DNA of 64,000 bases from Celerinatantimonas diazotrophica (GTDB lineage: Bacteria; Pseudomonadota; Gammaproteobacteria; Enterobacterales; Celerinatantimonadaceae): contig NZ_SMGD01000011.1 in the NCBI RefSeq assembly GCF_004339545.1, positions 248,001 through 312,000 on the forward strand. Reading direction: 5' to 3'. This document shows positions 55,449 through 64,000 of this stretch, in pieces. The first letter of the stretch is position 1, and each line of letters begins with the position of its first letter. The notes under the pieces were generated by a model, which saw nothing but the letters and a program-made list of their open reading frames with translations, had not been told where the DNA came from and made no database searches. The translations under genes were made by a program, and so were the position numbers.

Positions 55449-56408
55449 CTAACCAAACGATTCATTCTCAAAAAGTTGCACTAACTCGTGAACCAGCCAT
55501 GCGGCAGCCAGCAGATCAGCACTGCCGCCCGGACTTAAATGTTTAGCAATTAAATCTCGGTCAAACGCCATGAGTTCGCTCTCAAGATTAGGGTAACGAT
55601 ACCCACCTAATTTCAGTAAATAGCTCGCCCTATCCTGAACGAAACGCAACCCCTCAATGCCACCGCGATGAACTAAATTACTATCATCATTATTGGCCAT
55701 AATCACCAACAAGGTGTGCCATAGCGCTTGCTCAGTAGCAACGCCTTCAATCAAACATTCACGATAGGCAGGAAGTGCATAATTCATTACCGTAGTTAAT
55801 CCTGATGCAGCTTCACCACGAGCTCCCGTCAAACCATATTGCTGATACATTTGCTCACCAGCAGTTGCCGCTGCATGCTGCGTACAGCGTTTTAACTCGT
55901 CATAAACCAAGAACTGACAAGATTGACGAATCACCTCTTTGATATGCAATTCATCCACTTGAAGATGATTGCCTTGCAGCCAACCCACAGCTCCACAGAT
56001 TAAGCCTAAATTAAAGATCATTCCCTTATGTGTATTTACCCCATGTGTCGCGCTGAACATCGCCTGCTCAGCTTCAACACCAATGGGACGTAATCCACTT
56101 AACAGCGCCGTCACAGGAAGATGAGCGTGAGCCGTTCCAGTATCAACAAACTGCGCAAAGTAAGGAACAATTGCATTGGCACTGACAACAAAGGTCGCCA
56201 ATGTCATATCATCGTGAGAACCATTGTTGAGGGCATCAACCAGACCGGGTTTCGGGGTAAGATGAACTTCTAACATCATGGCATGGTAGGCCAAACGCGA
56301 GACAAGCTTGGGTAAGCTGAATGTCTGTGTACTTGGAGAAGAAGGAACGACCACCGTCGCCTCTTGGGGAAGATCGAATAATGAGTCAATCATAACATTC
56401 ATAGTCAT
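55449..56408 (-). CDS. citG: Triphosphoribosyl-dephospho-CoA synthase
   Basis: CitG makes 2'-(5''-triphosphoribosyl)-3'-dephospho-CoA, the precursor of the citrate lyase prosthetic group. The 319-residue protein has the family motifs HLTPKPGLVDALNNGSHDDM, THGVNTHKGMIFNLG, GARGEAASG and DDSNLVHRGG. Possible starts are 56408, 56402 and 56393, all overlapping the end of citX. It is the last gene of the citC-D-E-F-X-G operon. Confidence 0.95.
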   Translation of the reverse strand: MTMNVMIDSLFDLPQEATVVVPSSPSTQTFSLPKLVSRLAYHAMMLEVHLTPKPGLVDALNNGSHDDMTLATFVVSANAIVPYFAQFVDTGTAHAHLPVTALLSGLRPIGVEAEQAMFSATHGVNTHKGMIFNLGLICGAVGWLQGNHLQVDELHIKEVIRQSCQFLVYDELKRCTQHAAATAGEQMYQQYGLTGARGEAASGLTTVMNYALPAYRECLIEGVATEQALWHTLLVIMANNDDSNLVHRGGIEGLRFVQDRASYLLKLGGYRYPNLESELMAFDRDLIAKHLSPGGSADLLAAAWLVHELVQLFENESFG

Positions 56409-56922
56409 GAGTCATTTGCTCTATCTTCGCCAATAGCGTCGCTAAATCATGGCGACGTGAGCGAGCACACACTTTTGCGTCCTCGTCACAGATTAAACAG
56501 CGACGTTTTGCAATCTGTTCGTCTTCTCGAGAGATAATTTTTCCATCCACATCAATGACATCGAGATCCATTAGCCGTCCAAGAGGGTGGTCAGTCTCAA
56601 TGGTCATCATGGCTTTTTTCAGCAGCTGAACAGACGGAGCTTGGATAACAATGAAAGCTTCTGGACCGGTATTCTCCATTACTTTTTGACAGTCAACAAT
56701 CAGCCAACCTTGCTGTTGGCTCATCTTCTTGATTGCTTTGAGTCCAGCCTTCATGACAATCTGACTGGATGAATTCATTTTAACGGAACCGGGGATATTG
56801 ACAGTAAATGAAACAAGAGGAAGAGAGTGGCATTTAAGCCACTCTTGTTGTTGTTTCACCCGAGTTTCTTTACGAGCAAGCATTTCATTTAAGCTTACCT
56901 CAGAACCGACTGAAAATGTCAT
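56386..56922 (-). CDS. citX: Apo-citrate lyase phosphoribosyl-dephospho-CoA transferase
   Basis: CitX attaches the prosthetic group precursor to the acyl carrier protein CitD. The 178-residue protein has the characteristic HPLGRLMDLDVIDVDG and RRCLICDEDAKVCARSRRH. Its start overlaps the citF stop, and its end overlaps citG. E. coli makes CitX separately as here; some organisms fuse it to CitG. Confidence 0.95.
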   Translation of the reverse strand: MTFSVGSEVSLNEMLARKETRVKQQQEWLKCHSLPLVSFTVNIPGSVKMNSSSQIVMKAGLKAIKKMSQQQGWLIVDCQKVMENTGPEAFIVIQAPSVQLLKKAMMTIETDHPLGRLMDLDVIDVDGKIISREDEQIAKRRCLICDEDAKVCARSRRHDLATLLAKIEQMTHDYECYD

Positions 56923-58448
56923 GATACTTTTACCTGCTTAATCACATCAATGATAGAACCATCACGGTAATGCACGAAACCGACAGTACGCTTTTCAAAC
57001 TCGAGTGGTTCAGGTTTGCCTGTTAGAAGTTCAGCGCGCTGTTGAAGTTCAGATATCTCAAACACGGGTAGACCCGCAGCAACAAAGCGCTCTTTCACCT
57101 CAGGGCGGTTAGGGTTTACCGCAATTCCTTGGTCAGTCACCAATACATCGATCGTTGAACCGGGAGTGACCACATTAGTGACTTTCTCAACGACGGTTGG
57201 AATACGGCCGCGAACGAGTGGCGCAACAATAATAGCAAGATTAGCAGCTGCTGCTGTATCACTATGACCACCTGATGCCCCACGAATCACACCGTCAGAA
57301 CCAGTAATCACGTTAACGTTAAATTGAGTATCAATTTCTAACGCACTCAAGACCACCACATCGAGCCGATCCACAACGGCACCTTTTGATGATGGGTTTG
57401 CGTATTCGTTAGCTGAAATCTCAATATGGTGAGGGTTGCGAGATAGAGAATCTGCAGCCACTGAGTCAAAACATTGTACATCCATCAGATAATCGATCAA
57501 ACCCTGTTCGTGCAAGTCTACCATCGTCGCGGTGATGCCACCTAACGCAAATGAAGCACGAATATTATCACGAATCATTTTATCTTTCAGGAAACGAGTG
57601 ACCGCCAGAGACGCACCACCAGAACCCGTTTGCATTGAGAACCCGTTATAGAAATATCCCGAATTTTCGATGACGTCAGCACAGTATTTTGCAATCAGCA
57701 ATTCGCGAGGATTCGTCGTCATGCGAGTCGCATCTCCCCCGATTTTGCTCGGATCCCCCACTTCATCAACTTTTACCACCGCATCCACATTATCTTGATG
57801 GATAGACGCAGGATAGGCTGGATACTCAACCAAAGATTCAGTAAGCATCACCACTTTGTCTGCGTACTCAGCATCTACTTTGGCATAGCCTAAAGAACCA
57901 CAAATAGATTTGCCTTTAATACCGTTGGAATTACCAAACTCATCACAACAAGGGACGCCAATAAACGCCATATCGATGTGGATTTTTCCTGATTGGATGA
58001 GGTGGGCACGACCACCATGAGAATAGATATGTACCGGCTCGTCAAGCAGACCACGGGAAATTTCTTCGGCTAATTGTCCACGAATACCTGAGGTATAAAT
58101 TTTCGATACCACACCGTTTTTGATGTGCTTCACCAAAGGAGAATGAACATCAGTTAATGAACTGGGAGCTAAGGTGAGGTTTTTAATACCTAACTCAGCA
58201 ATCACATCCATCACCATGTTAATGGTTTTATCTCCGCCACGGAATGCGTGATGAAAAGAGATCGTCATCCCATCTTTTAAGCCCAATGCTTGGATCGCTT
58301 CAGGAAGCGATGCTTGCATTTTCCGACTTTTTTTATCAGCCTCATTGACTAAATGTGGCGTCAATTTCAACGCTTCAGTATAAGGAGTTAAAGAATAACG
58401 TTCCATCTCTTCAACAGTGAGGGGATTATTTAAAGTACTAACACTCAT
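56919..58448 (-). CDS. citF: Citrate lyase alpha subunit (citrate:acetyl-ACP transferase)
   Basis: CitF exchanges acetate on the CitD thioester for citrate. The ATG at 58448 (AAAGG about 10 nt upstream) gives 509 residues, matching homologues; a longer in-frame start at 58511 would overlap citE. Motifs include SFHHAFRGGD, GGRAHLIQSGKIHIDMAFIGVP, MQTGSGGASLAVTRFL, GSDGVIRGASGGHSDTAAAA and TDQGIAVNPNRPE. It starts 10 bp after citE. Confidence 0.96.
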   Translation of the reverse strand: MSVSTLNNPLTVEEMERYSLTPYTEALKLTPHLVNEADKKSRKMQASLPEAIQALGLKDGMTISFHHAFRGGDKTINMVMDVIAELGIKNLTLAPSSLTDVHSPLVKHIKNGVVSKIYTSGIRGQLAEEISRGLLDEPVHIYSHGGRAHLIQSGKIHIDMAFIGVPCCDEFGNSNGIKGKSICGSLGYAKVDAEYADKVVMLTESLVEYPAYPASIHQDNVDAVVKVDEVGDPSKIGGDATRMTTNPRELLIAKYCADVIENSGYFYNGFSMQTGSGGASLAVTRFLKDKMIRDNIRASFALGGITATMVDLHEQGLIDYLMDVQCFDSVAADSLSRNPHHIEISANEYANPSSKGAVVDRLDVVVLSALEIDTQFNVNVITGSDGVIRGASGGHSDTAAAANLAIIVAPLVRGRIPTVVEKVTNVVTPGSTIDVLVTDQGIAVNPNRPEVKERFVAAGLPVFEISELQQRAELLTGKPEPLEFEKRTVGFVHYRDGSIIDVIKQVKVS

Positions 58449-58458
58449 GACACTACCT

Positions 58459-59334
58459 TTACTGTTTGATACCAGATTCAGCACGTTGAAGTGTCCAGCG
58501 TGCACGTTCAATAATTGGACTATCGACCATTTTACCGTTTAGGGATGCTACCCCTAAGCCCTTTGCAGCCGCTTCTTCTGCGGCTTCGAGCACCGCATTT
58601 GCATAATGAACTTCTTTCTGGGTAGGCGAAAAAACATTGTGAACTAGGTCAATTTGGCGGGGATTAATCAGTGATTTACCATCAAAGCCCAATTGTTTGA
58701 TCAGCTCAGCTTCTTGGATGAAGCCAGCTTCGTTATTGGCATCTGAATAAACCGTATCAAATGCCATGATGCTAGCGGAGCGAGCGGCTTGGAGAATTGA
58801 ACAACGCGCAAATAACAACTCTATCCCTTCAGGCGAGCGTTGCGTTCTTAAATTGCGAACATAGTCCTCGGCGCCAAGAGCAATACCCATCAAACGTTTT
58901 GAGCTATGCGCGATATCCACACAATTATTGATCCCTTGGGCACTCTCAATAGCCGCCAATAACTGAGTACTACCGACTTCGCGACCACAAGCAGCCTCAA
59001 TCTGTTCGATGGTTTTTTCCATTTCAATAACATCGTTTGCGGTGTCGGTTTTAGGCAGGCGAACACAATCGGCCCCACCCCGAACAACCGCATTCAAGTC
59101 TTTTAAACCAAACTCTGATTCCAAAGGATTCACACGAACAACGGTTTCAATGTCTTGGTACATTGGGTGTTGCAAAGCGTGGAAAACCAACATCCGGGCC
59201 GTATCTTTTTCACGTAGCGAAACAGAGTCTTCCAAGTCGAACATTAACGTATCTGGCTTATAGATAAACGTGTTGCTCAGCATGGCTGCATTAGCGCCGG
59301 GAACAAACAGCATACTGCGACGAAGTTTACTCAT
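58459..59334 (-). CDS. citE: Citrate lyase beta subunit (citryl-ACP lyase)
   Basis: CitE splits citryl-ACP to oxaloacetate and acetyl-ACP. The ATG at 59334 overlaps the citD stop (ATGA), giving 291 residues; the in-frame start at 59349 is less likely. Aldolase-like TIM-barrel features are [56 protein letters not shown] and [22 protein letters not shown]. Confidence 0.96.
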   Translation of the reverse strand: MSKLRRSMLFVPGANAAMLSNTFIYKPDTLMFDLEDSVSLREKDTARMLVFHALQHPMYQDIETVVRVNPLESEFGLKDLNAVVRGGADCVRLPKTDTANDVIEMEKTIEQIEAACGREVGSTQLLAAIESAQGINNCVDIAHSSKRLMGIALGAEDYVRNLRTQRSPEGIELLFARCSILQAARSASIMAFDTVYSDANNEAGFIQEAELIKQLGFDGKSLINPRQIDLVHNVFSPTQKEVHYANAVLEAAEEAAAKGLGVASLNGKMVDSPIIERARWTLQRAESGIKQ

Positions 59335-59627
59335 GACATAACACTCCAATCAATATCTTGTTCAGCACAAGCACGTAATACCGCGGCTTGCACGCGCGCT
59401 TTGATGACACAATCTAACGCCCCTTTGTCTTCAATAATGATCTTGGCATTGGCCACTTTCATGTTCGACAAAGTTGCCAATACAACTTGACGAATTTTCT
59501 TACCAAACTGCTGCTCGACGGGACTGTCTAGAGACAAGTCAATGCCGCCATTCACATTTGGTTCGATACGGACCTGAAGATCACTGGATTCCAGTGTTCC
59601 CGCAAAAGCGGGATGAGAAATTTTCAT
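59331..59627 (-). CDS. citD: Citrate lyase gamma subunit (acyl carrier protein)
   Basis: CitD carries the phosphoribosyl-dephospho-CoA group. The ATG at 59627 gives 98 residues, the normal length, with the modified Ser14 in GTLESSDLQ, exactly the position known in the family. In-frame starts further upstream would add unlike sequence and overlap citC. Confidence 0.95.
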   Translation of the reverse strand: MKISHPAFAGTLESSDLQVRIEPNVNGGIDLSLDSPVEQQFGKKIRQVVLATLSNMKVANAKIIIEDKGALDCVIKARVQAAVLRACAEQDIDWSVMS

Positions 59628-59692
59628 GGGTTCGACCTTGATGAATAGTTTGTAAAATATCACCAGCACTACATTCACAAGAGTATTAGCGC

Positions 59693-60760
59693 CTAAGCAC
59701 AAACATAACTTGGTGCTTTTTCACTCTGAACACTGTAGTGCTGATTGATGTAGGAATACGTCGTTTGTGGTACAAGACTGCGCACCGCAGGAATATCTGC
59801 GCTACGCAGTAGGTCACGAACTCTTGACGCCGAGATAGGTGCATTCCCTTTCTGACACCGTTCAATCTCCACCACTTCTATTGCCGGCCCGCTGGCTTCT
59901 TTAAGATCTTTTTCCAGCCATTGATGCATAGCTTGGTTGTAATGTCGGGTCACCGGACAAAAGGGCTCACTACCTGCAAAACGGTGGGTTATTCCAAGCG
60001 CAGGAGCGATCGCGTTGCGGAAAATTTTTAGATCAAGCCCGGTCTGGGCATCGTTGATGACTTGTTGATCTTTAATGAAGTAAGTTGGGAACGTCGCTTT
60101 CGAAATAATGTAAGTAGATCCGATATGAATTGTCAGGTTTTTTAAATGATGAGTGCCAGAACAGATCATCGCTAAGCGACTCTCAAAGGAGAATTCATTC
60201 CCTTCTTCTTGAACAGCAAATAGATGAACCCAATCACACTGCTCACACGCTTGCTCAACTAAATATTGATGGCCCAGAGTAAATGGATTGGCATTCATCA
60301 CAATGCTCCCAATACTCTGTCCTTGCACTTTTTTAGTCGCAAGCTCCCGACAATAGGTGCTAATCCGTTTAGGGCTGTTTTCCATTAACGCCACATTCGG
60401 CTCTACTGTTTCGACCAAGAAGAAGCCACATCGACGAAACATAGGCACATTGCAGGGTTTGGTAAACAGGAAAAGGTTAAATCGACCTAACTCATATGCC
60501 CAGTTGGTCAATTCGCTCATTAACGTCAGTGCAAACCCAGTTCCTTGCAATTCGGAGGAAATAGCAATGGACTTTAAAACATTACCGGCTATCCCCCCAC
60601 AAGCAATAATGCTCATACCTTGCCGATAAGCGACAAGGAATCGATCTTCGTCTTTATCAATCTCTAAATGATGTAGAGACAAAAATTGCCTAACAGAGCG
60701 TATTTGTTTGCTCTGCTTGATGGATATTCTAGAAAAACTGTAACTCTGCCACATCACCAT
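59693..60760 (-). CDS. citC: [Citrate (pro-3S)-lyase] ligase
   Basis: CitC acetylates the thiol of the CitD prosthetic group with ATP and acetate, activating citrate lyase. The 355-residue protein starts at ATG 60760 (GAGG 6 nt upstream). It has an N-terminal GNAT-like part with IAISSELQGTGFALTLMSEL and a C-terminal nucleotidyltransferase with VMNANPFTLGHQYL and the closing ISASRVRDLL. It is the first gene of the cit operon, divergent from citS. Confidence 0.95.
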   Translation of the reverse strand: MVMWQSYSFSRISIKQSKQIRSVRQFLSLHHLEIDKDEDRFLVAYRQGMSIIACGGIAGNVLKSIAISSELQGTGFALTLMSELTNWAYELGRFNLFLFTKPCNVPMFRRCGFFLVETVEPNVALMENSPKRISTYCRELATKKVQGQSIGSIVMNANPFTLGHQYLVEQACEQCDWVHLFAVQEEGNEFSFESRLAMICSGTHHLKNLTIHIGSTYIISKATFPTYFIKDQQVINDAQTGLDLKIFRNAIAPALGITHRFAGSEPFCPVTRHYNQAMHQWLEKDLKEASGPAIEVVEIERCQKGNAPISASRVRDLLRSADIPAVRSLVPQTTYSYINQHYSVQSEKAPSYVCA

Positions 60761-61030
60761 CACATACCTCACCTATCTCTTTACGGGAGCAATAGTGCGT
60801 GGTTTGAGCCATAAAAATATCGAGCTAAATCACTTTCTTACTCAGAGTAAAAGTACTTTATGATTTTAATGTCTTTAATTTGTAACTAACTGAAAAAAAA
60901 ATAATTTTTTTAAAAATCATAAAATTCATTGAGTGTTTAAACTCCACTTTAATCAATGACTACTTTCACAAATATACAAAAATTAATCCCATACATTAAT
61001 GGGGTGTCCTTAACCTGCTGGATAATAAAA

Positions 61031-62377
61031 ATGAACGAAAAAACCCTACATATAAGTACAAATGCATCGACTTCAAGCGGATTGTCATTCACAAGCTTTA
61101 AAGTGTTTGGGATCCCTCTACCACTTTTTGCTGTATTGACAGCCATTATCGTCATTGCACACTTTACGAATACCCTTCCAAACAATATCGTCGGTGGCTT
61201 TGGTTTTATGTTTGTGGTGGGAGCTATATTTGGTGAAATAGGCAAACGACTACCTATTTTTAATAAATATATCGGTGGTGCACCGGTGATGATTTTCTTA
61301 GTTGCAGCTTGGTTCGTACAAATGGGTTGGTTGCATCAAAGTGAGGTCACAACCGTTAGCCTCGTCATGAAAAAAACCGGGTTTTTAAACCTTTTTATCG
61401 CCGTCTTAATCACCGGTTCTATTCTTGCGGTAAACCGTAAACTGCTGCTGCGCTCATTCGCTGGCTACATTCCAACCATCCTTGCAGCCGTGGCTGGTGC
61501 ATCTTTACTGGGTGTACTAGGCGGTTTGGCTTTTGGGATTACCCCATCCAAAATGATGATGATGTATGTCCTACCCATCATGGGTGGCGGTAACGGCGCA
61601 GGGGCAATTCCCTTATCAGAAATTTATGCTTCTGTAACCGGTGGCTCAAAAGAACAGTATTACTCTGTTGCGATTGCGATTCTGACCATCGCAAACGTCA
61701 TTGCGATTATCGCGGCAGCAGTTTTAAATGGTTTAGGTCAAAAATATCCGAGCATAACGGGTAATGGCGAATTAATTCGTAATTCAAAATTTGATGTTAA
61801 AGCAGAAGAAAAAAGTCTCAATGTCACACCACGCGATATTGCGATTGGCCTAATGCTCGCAGCTTGTATTTATACGCTCTCATATTCACTGTCAAAACAT
61901 ATATTGCCCGGCTTTGGTAATGTCAAAATCCATACCTTTGCCTATATGGTGATTATTGTTGCCATTATAAATGGGATTGGCTTATGTCCAGATGAAATAA
62001 AAGAAGGAGCAAAACGCTTATCTTCATTCTTCTCCAAACAACTTCTCTGGTTACTCATGGTCGGTGTTGGTATTGCTTATACGGACCTAGGAGCGGTAGT
62101 CAGTGCCATTACCTTCACGAATGTCATTCTAGCTGCACTTATCGTACTAGGTGCTATTGTCGGTGCATCTCTAGCAGGCTGGACGATGGGCTTCTATCCC
62201 GTGGAATCTTCAATTAGCGCGGGTTTGTGCATGGCGAACCGTGGAGGTTCAGGTGACTTAGAGGTACTGGCCGCTTCGAACCGTATGAACCTTTTATCTT
62301 ACGCTCAAATGTCCTCTCGTCTGGGTGGCGGTATCGTACTGGTCATTGCAAGTGTGGTATTTGGGATGATGATGTAA
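61031..62377 (+). CDS. citS: Na+-dependent citrate transporter, 2-hydroxycarboxylate family
   Basis: CitS imports citrate with Na+. The ATG at 61031 gives 448 residues, close to Klebsiella CitS (446). Two GGxG reentrant-loop motifs, GGGNGAGAIPLSEIY and MANRGGSGDLEVLAASNRM, are characteristic of the 2HCT family. It begins the citS-oadG-oadA operon, which supplies citrate to citrate lyase and uses the oxaloacetate to pump Na+. Confidence 0.95.
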   Translation: MNEKTLHISTNASTSSGLSFTSFKVFGIPLPLFAVLTAIIVIAHFTNTLPNNIVGGFGFMFVVGAIFGEIGKRLPIFNKYIGGAPVMIFLVAAWFVQMGWLHQSEVTTVSLVMKKTGFLNLFIAVLITGSILAVNRKLLLRSFAGYIPTILAAVAGASLLGVLGGLAFGITPSKMMMMYVLPIMGGGNGAGAIPLSEIYASVTGGSKEQYYSVAIAILTIANVIAIIAAAVLNGLGQKYPSITGNGELIRNSKFDVKAEEKSLNVTPRDIAIGLMLAACIYTLSYSLSKHILPGFGNVKIHTFAYMVIIVAIINGIGLCPDEIKEGAKRLSSFFSKQLLWLLMVGVGIAYTDLGAVVSAITFTNVILAALIVLGAIVGASLAGWTMGFYPVESSISAGLCMANRGGSGDLEVLAASNRMNLLSYAQMSSRLGGGIVLVIASVVFGMMM

Positions 62378-62387
62378 CCACTCCTCT

Positions 62388-62408
62388 GGCGCGCGATGCG
62401 CGCCTTTT
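62388..62408 (+). terminator. Hairpin between citS and oadG
   Basis: GGCGCGC (62388-62394) and GCGCGCC (62398-62404) form a perfect 7-bp GC stem with a 3-nt loop, followed by TTTT. It would reduce transcription into the oad genes. Confidence 0.75.
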
Positions 62409-62432
62409 CTCTCGCTGTCGGAAAAAATAGCT

Positions 62433-62693
62433 ATGCAAGAAACATCGTTACTTATGCAGGGTATTAACCTGCTCACTCTCGGAATGGGATTTGTCTTCAT
62501 CTTCCTTATCTTTTTGGTCTTTGCAACCACTGCAATGTCGAAGCTTATTATACGATATGCCCCCTCTTCAGAGCCCAAAGCAAAAACAAAAATTCAGTCT
62601 GCACCTGTATCTAATCCTATACCCAGCGACCAATTAATTGCCGTATTGGCTAGCGCGGTACATCACCACCGAGCGCAAAGACAAGCTAATTAA
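62433..62693 (+). CDS. oadG: Oxaloacetate decarboxylase gamma subunit
   Basis: The 86-residue membrane subunit of the Na+-pumping oxaloacetate decarboxylase. A single N-terminal transmembrane helix (GINLLTLGMGFVFIFLIFLVF) is followed by a Pro/Ala-rich hydrophilic tail and the His-rich zinc-binding end VHHHRAQ. oadA follows by 35 bp. Confidence 0.93.
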   Translation: MQETSLLMQGINLLTLGMGFVFIFLIFLVFATTAMSKLIIRYAPSSEPKAKTKIQSAPVSNPIPSDQLIAVLASAVHHHRAQRQAN

Positions 62694-62728
62694 AATAATA
62701 CAAAAATATCACAAAGGAGAATTTTTAG

Positions 62729-64000
62729 ATGACTCAGGCAACCAAGCATATTGGTATCACTGACGTCGTATTACGCGATGCTCACCAATCTCTATTTGCA
62801 ACTCGTCTTCGCATAGAAGATATGCTTCCTATAGCTCAGCAACTCGATGATATCGGCTACTGGTCACTCGAATGTTGGGGCGGTGCAACCTTTGACAGTT
62901 GTATTCGCTTCCTGGGCGAAGATCCATGGGAACGCCTCCGAGCATTGAAAAAAGCCTTGCCTAAAACACCACTACAAATGCTACTGCGTGGTCAAAACCT
63001 ACTGGGTTACCGACACTATGCTGATGATGTAGTTGATACATTTGTTGAGCGTGCGGTGAAAAATGGGATGGATGTCTTTCGCATATTCGATGCGATGAAT
63101 GACCCACGCAACATGCAACAAGCGATTCGAGCTGTAAAAAAACAAGGGGCTCATGCACAAGGCACATTGAGCTACACCACCAGCCCTGCGCACGATTTAC
63201 AGACATGGGTCAACGTGGCGCAAGAGTTGGCTAAAGAGGGCGTTGATTCTATTGCAATTAAAGATATGTCGGGGATTTTAACACCTTATAAAGCAGCAGA
63301 ATTAGTCTCCACATTGAAAAAACAAGTCGATGTTGAACTGCACCTACACTGTCACTCGACCACCGGCATGGCAGACATGACGTTACTTAAAGCGATAGAA
63401 GCTGGCGTTGACCGCATTGATACCGCGATATCAAGCATGAGTGGTACTTATGGCCACCCAGCAACCGAATCTTTAGTCGCAGCATTACAGAACTCTGGCT
63501 ACGACACGGGATTAGATCTTCATCAACTGGAAAAAATCGCAGCTTACTTCCGAGAAGTACGCAAGAAATATCATCAATTTGAAGGCCAGATGAAAGGTTC
63601 TGACTCTCGCATTTTGATTGCGCAGGTTCCGGGCGGCATGCTCACCAATATGGAAGGTCAGTTAAAACAGCAAAATGCACTAGATAAACTGGATCAAGTA
63701 TTAGAAGAGATCCCTCGCGTTCGTGAAGATCTAGGCTTTATTCCCTTGGTCACTCCAACCTCACAAATTGTTGGAACGCAATCAGTTATTAACGTGTTAA
63801 TGGGTGAACGTTACAAAACCATCACCAAAGAAACAGCCGGCGTTTTAAAAGGCGAATATGGCCGAACTCCGGCACCTGTTAACACCGCTCTACAAGAACG
63901 TGTTCTTAATGGTAAGGAAGCCATCACTTGTCGTCCTGCCGATAAACTCGCACCGGAAATGGTTGAGTTACAGCAAAGTGTTGCCCAACAAGCCAAAGAA
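62729..64000 (+). CDS. oadA: Oxaloacetate decarboxylase alpha subunit (5' part)
   Basis: The carboxyltransferase subunit. The ATG at 62729 has AAAGGAG about 9 nt upstream. The 424 codons in the window reach the end without a stop. The TIM barrel shows [17 protein letters not shown] at the N-terminus, [51 protein letters not shown] with the metal-binding Lys, and [12 protein letters not shown] with the metal His pair. The biotin carrier domain lies beyond the window. Confidence 0.97.
   Translation, partial: MTQATKHIGITDVVLRDAHQSLFATRLRIEDMLPIAQQLDDIGYWSLECWGGATFDSCIRFLGEDPWERLRALKKALPKTPLQMLLRGQNLLGYRHYADDVVDTFVERAVKNGMDVFRIFDAMNDPRNMQQAIRAVKKQGAHAQGTLSYTTSPAHDLQTWVNVAQELAKEGVDSIAIKDMSGILTPYKAAELVSTLKKQVDVELHLHCHSTTGMADMTLLKAIEAGVDRIDTAISSMSGTYGHPATESLVAALQNSGYDTGLDLHQLEKIAAYFREVRKKYHQFEGQMKGSDSRILIAQVPGGMLTNMEGQLKQQNALDKLDQVLEEIPRVREDLGFIPLVTPTSQIVGTQSVINVLMGERYKTITKETAGVLKGEYGRTPAPVNTALQERVLNGKEAITCRPADKLAPEMVELQQSVAQQAKE

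Noticed and set aside
1-64000. CRISPR arrays, tRNA or rRNA genes, prophage
   Set aside because: No regularly spaced repeats, cloverleaf-like genes, rRNA sequence or phage structural genes were seen on reading both strands; a tRNAscan and CRISPR search would confirm.

Overview
The window reads as chromosomal DNA of a facultatively anaerobic gammaproteobacterium, probably near Vibrionales, Aeromonadales or Celerinatantimonadaceae. The reasons are the purL-mltF-tadA gene neighbourhood shared with enterics, a CheX-like DUF3334 protein of the Vibrio/Shewanella type, enterobacterial-type arabinose genes and a Na+-dependent citrate fermentation locus. The species cannot be named from the sequence. 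No rRNA, tRNA, CRISPR array or complete prophage was seen.

Regions. (1) 1-9440: purL, mltF, an unknown 43-residue basic protein, tadA, DUF3334 and a chemoreceptor. (2) 9469-21444: an L-arabinose regulon with araE, araFGH, araBDA, an unknown gene and araC; the araF/araB divergent region carries AraC half-site pairs at the 21-bp spacing of E. coli araI1-I2, plus a CRP site. (3) 21759-28350: cydDC and a cydAB operon of short Q-loop type with a small membrane protein; a degenerate duplicated ~85-nt unit and a terminator precede cydA. (4) 28600-34150: an accessory region with AraC and LysR regulators, a broken IS30-type element, a GNAT gene, degraded genes and a lipoprotein. (5) 34540-39330: a Fur-box-associated iron/siderophore ABC importer with an MFS protein. 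(6) 39547-45827: a nitronate monooxygenase, GNAT, LysR/EamA pair, and a LysR with a CMD/tautomerase/DUF4865 operon. (7) 45831-49200: a eukaryotic-like (type 2) isoleucyl-tRNA synthetase. (8) 49268-55019: MarR/EamA, GNAT, chemoreceptor and AzlCD. (9) 55449-64000: citCDEFXG divergent from citS-oadG-oadA, which runs off the window.

The most interesting signal is upstream of ileS. An 18-codon reading frame with five isoleucine codons is followed by a perfect nine-pair terminator. A segment at the end of the leader frame can pair with the 5' terminator arm, and a further nine-base complement links the terminator loop to the sequence that would otherwise cover the ileS ribosome-binding site. This is the layout of a ribosome-mediated attenuator sensing Ile-tRNA charging, possibly with a coupled translational checkpoint. 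Second in interest is a short mobile element family (three copies; two flanked by CTAG duplications) resembling an IS5-group MITE. Third is the duplicated leader unit before cydA.
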